Positions 63,678 through 64,000 of a stretch of 64,000 nt of DNA are shown here, one piece after another. The translations under genes were made by a program, and so were the position numbers. Every line of letters starts with the position of its first letter. The stretch's first letter is position 1. A model generated the notes under the pieces. The model was not told the origin of the DNA. It searched no databases and saw only the letters and a list, made by a program, of their open reading frames with translations. Source of the DNA: Flavihumibacter cheonanensis (GTDB lineage Bacteria; Bacteroidota; Bacteroidia; Chitinophagales; Chitinophagaceae); NCBI RefSeq assembly GCF_022352215.1, contig NZ_JAKRWF010000007.1:24291-88290 (forward strand), in the 5' to 3' direction.

Positions 63678-63881
63678 TGCCTACAACATTGGTATTTGCA
63701 AAAGCTGGGCGGACGGAAGCCTTGATTCAACTTTTTGTTTTTCAATTTGGCTTCATATCGGGCAGGCGAATAACTATTTAGCTATGTGCAAACCATCAAC
63801 TTTCATTTAAAAATTTAGCTTAAGGTAGCCGGGCCGACGGAAGTTTATTCCCCAGCCTTCGCAAATACCTGGCCGTTAGCG
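63678..63881 (+). repeat. attC-like site 6
   Basis: Outer boxes TGCCTACAAC (63678-63687) and GTTAGCG (63875-63881). Arms GGTATTTGCAAAAGCTGGG and CCCCAGCCTTCGCAAATACC pair with two or three mismatches. Direct repeats GGGCGGACGGAAG and GGGCCGACGGAAG lie in the two inner halves. Length 204. Confidence 0.9.
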
Positions 63882-63909
63882 GTAATTCAACGCCGGCTGT
63901 ACACGTGTT

Positions 63910-64000
63910 ATGGTGTCGGTGGTTGCCCTAACTTTTAAATCAAAAGGTCCTTTTAAGTTGGCCCGGAACAATTGCTTCAGCTTGCTAAGCCGGACAAAAT
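63910..64000 (+). CDS. Cassette 7: beginning of an open frame, cut by window end
   Basis: The ATG at 63910 lies 35 bases after the cassette boundary and opens a frame (MVSVVALTFKSKGPFKLARN) that runs to the window edge. Thirty codons are too few to assign a family, so this is a guess based on position in the cassette. Confidence 0.45.
   Translation, partial: MVSVVALTFKSKGPFKLARNNCFSLLSRTK

Larger units (their letters stand above)
58606..64000 (+). mobile_element. Integron-type gene cassette array (six complete cassettes, seventh cut by window)
   Basis: Cassettes span about 58607-59841, 59842-60624, 60625-61391, 61392-62204, 62205-63107, 63108-63875 and 63876 onward, each with one plus-strand gene and a terminal attC-like palindrome. 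In each complete cassette the first bases are the reverse complement of the bases opening its own attC: GTTATCGGT/ACCGATAAC, GTTAGTGGCA/TGCCACTAAC, GTTAGGTGCA/TGCACCTAAC, GTTGCCTGCA/TGCAGGCAAC, GTTGGTAGCA/TGCTACCAAC and GTTGTAGGCA/TGCCTACAAC. This follows from circular cassettes inserting at G|TT. The region is clearly more AT-rich than the rest. Confidence 0.92.

Noticed and set aside
59712..63881. Regularly spaced repeats that might be taken for a CRISPR array
   Set aside because: The repeats are 136-204 bp imperfect palindromes separated by 0.5-1.1 kb of coding sequence, with cassette-specific end boxes. No short identical direct repeats with 30-40 base spacers and no cas genes are present.

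Overview
The window looks like a chromosomal piece of a Bacteroidota bacterium, most likely family Chitinophagaceae. The reasons are the SusC/SusD pair with an N-terminal STN domain and its own FecR/ECF sigma regulators, a T9SS sorting domain, DUF3667, DUF4834, DUF4918 and YoaK-type proteins, two GH144-like 'glucoamylase family' enzymes, and recurrent TAnnTTTG promoter elements. No database was searched; all names come from reading the sequence.

Layout. (1) 1-18.3 kb is housekeeping: the 3' end of rpoN with a membrane protein, an L,D-transpeptidase, an AI-2E-type permease, a MATE exporter, a three-gene unit (multi-PAS histidine kinase, NarL-type regulator, SMUG2-like DNA glycosylase), a periplasmic parvulin, rimP-nusA-infB with a structured leader, and a HAD phosphatase. 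(2) 18.3-43 kb is one long minus-strand polysaccharide utilization locus. It runs from an ECF sigma factor and FecR anti-sigma factor through SusC, SusD, a LamG lipoprotein, a large FG-GAP/UnbV lipoprotein, GH30, two GH144-like enzymes, a Gfo/Idh dehydrogenase, a GMC oxidoreductase, a DoxX-GH43 fusion, an SGNH hydrolase and a GH3 beta-glucosidase to a DUF1080 (3-keto-glycoside hydrolase-type) protein. The set suggests uptake and breakdown of a beta-glucan (beta-1,2 and/or beta-1,6), with oxidative 3-keto-sugar chemistry at the end. (3) 43-56.5 kb holds tRNA-Met, a secreted GHL10 protein, small enzymes, a sulfatase, hflX with a Rieske protein, a PAP2 phosphatase, a GT39-type transferase, an alcohol dehydrogenase and tRNA-Asn.

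(4) 56.5-64 kb is the most interesting part. Downstream of tRNA-Asn are seven 11-bp tandem repeats, a tyrosine recombinase with an unusual N-terminal extension, and then an AT-rich integron-type gene cassette array. At least six complete cassettes, each with one small gene in the same orientation, are separated by 136-204 bp imperfect palindromes with attC architecture. In every cassette the 9-10 bases at the start (GTT...) are the exact reverse complement of the bases that open its own terminal attC (...AAC). This is the signature left by site-specific integration of circular cassettes. The adjacent recombinase lacks the extra helix-containing insert (patch III) that defines IntI, so this may be a cassette system driven by a non-IntI recombinase. 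The cassette genes encode lipoprotein, membrane and small soluble proteins of unknown function.

Dispersed GC-rich palindromic units (19.2, 26.2 and 54.0 kb), polypurine spacers (17.5, 42.3 and 58.4 kb) and several structured leaders and terminators are also described.
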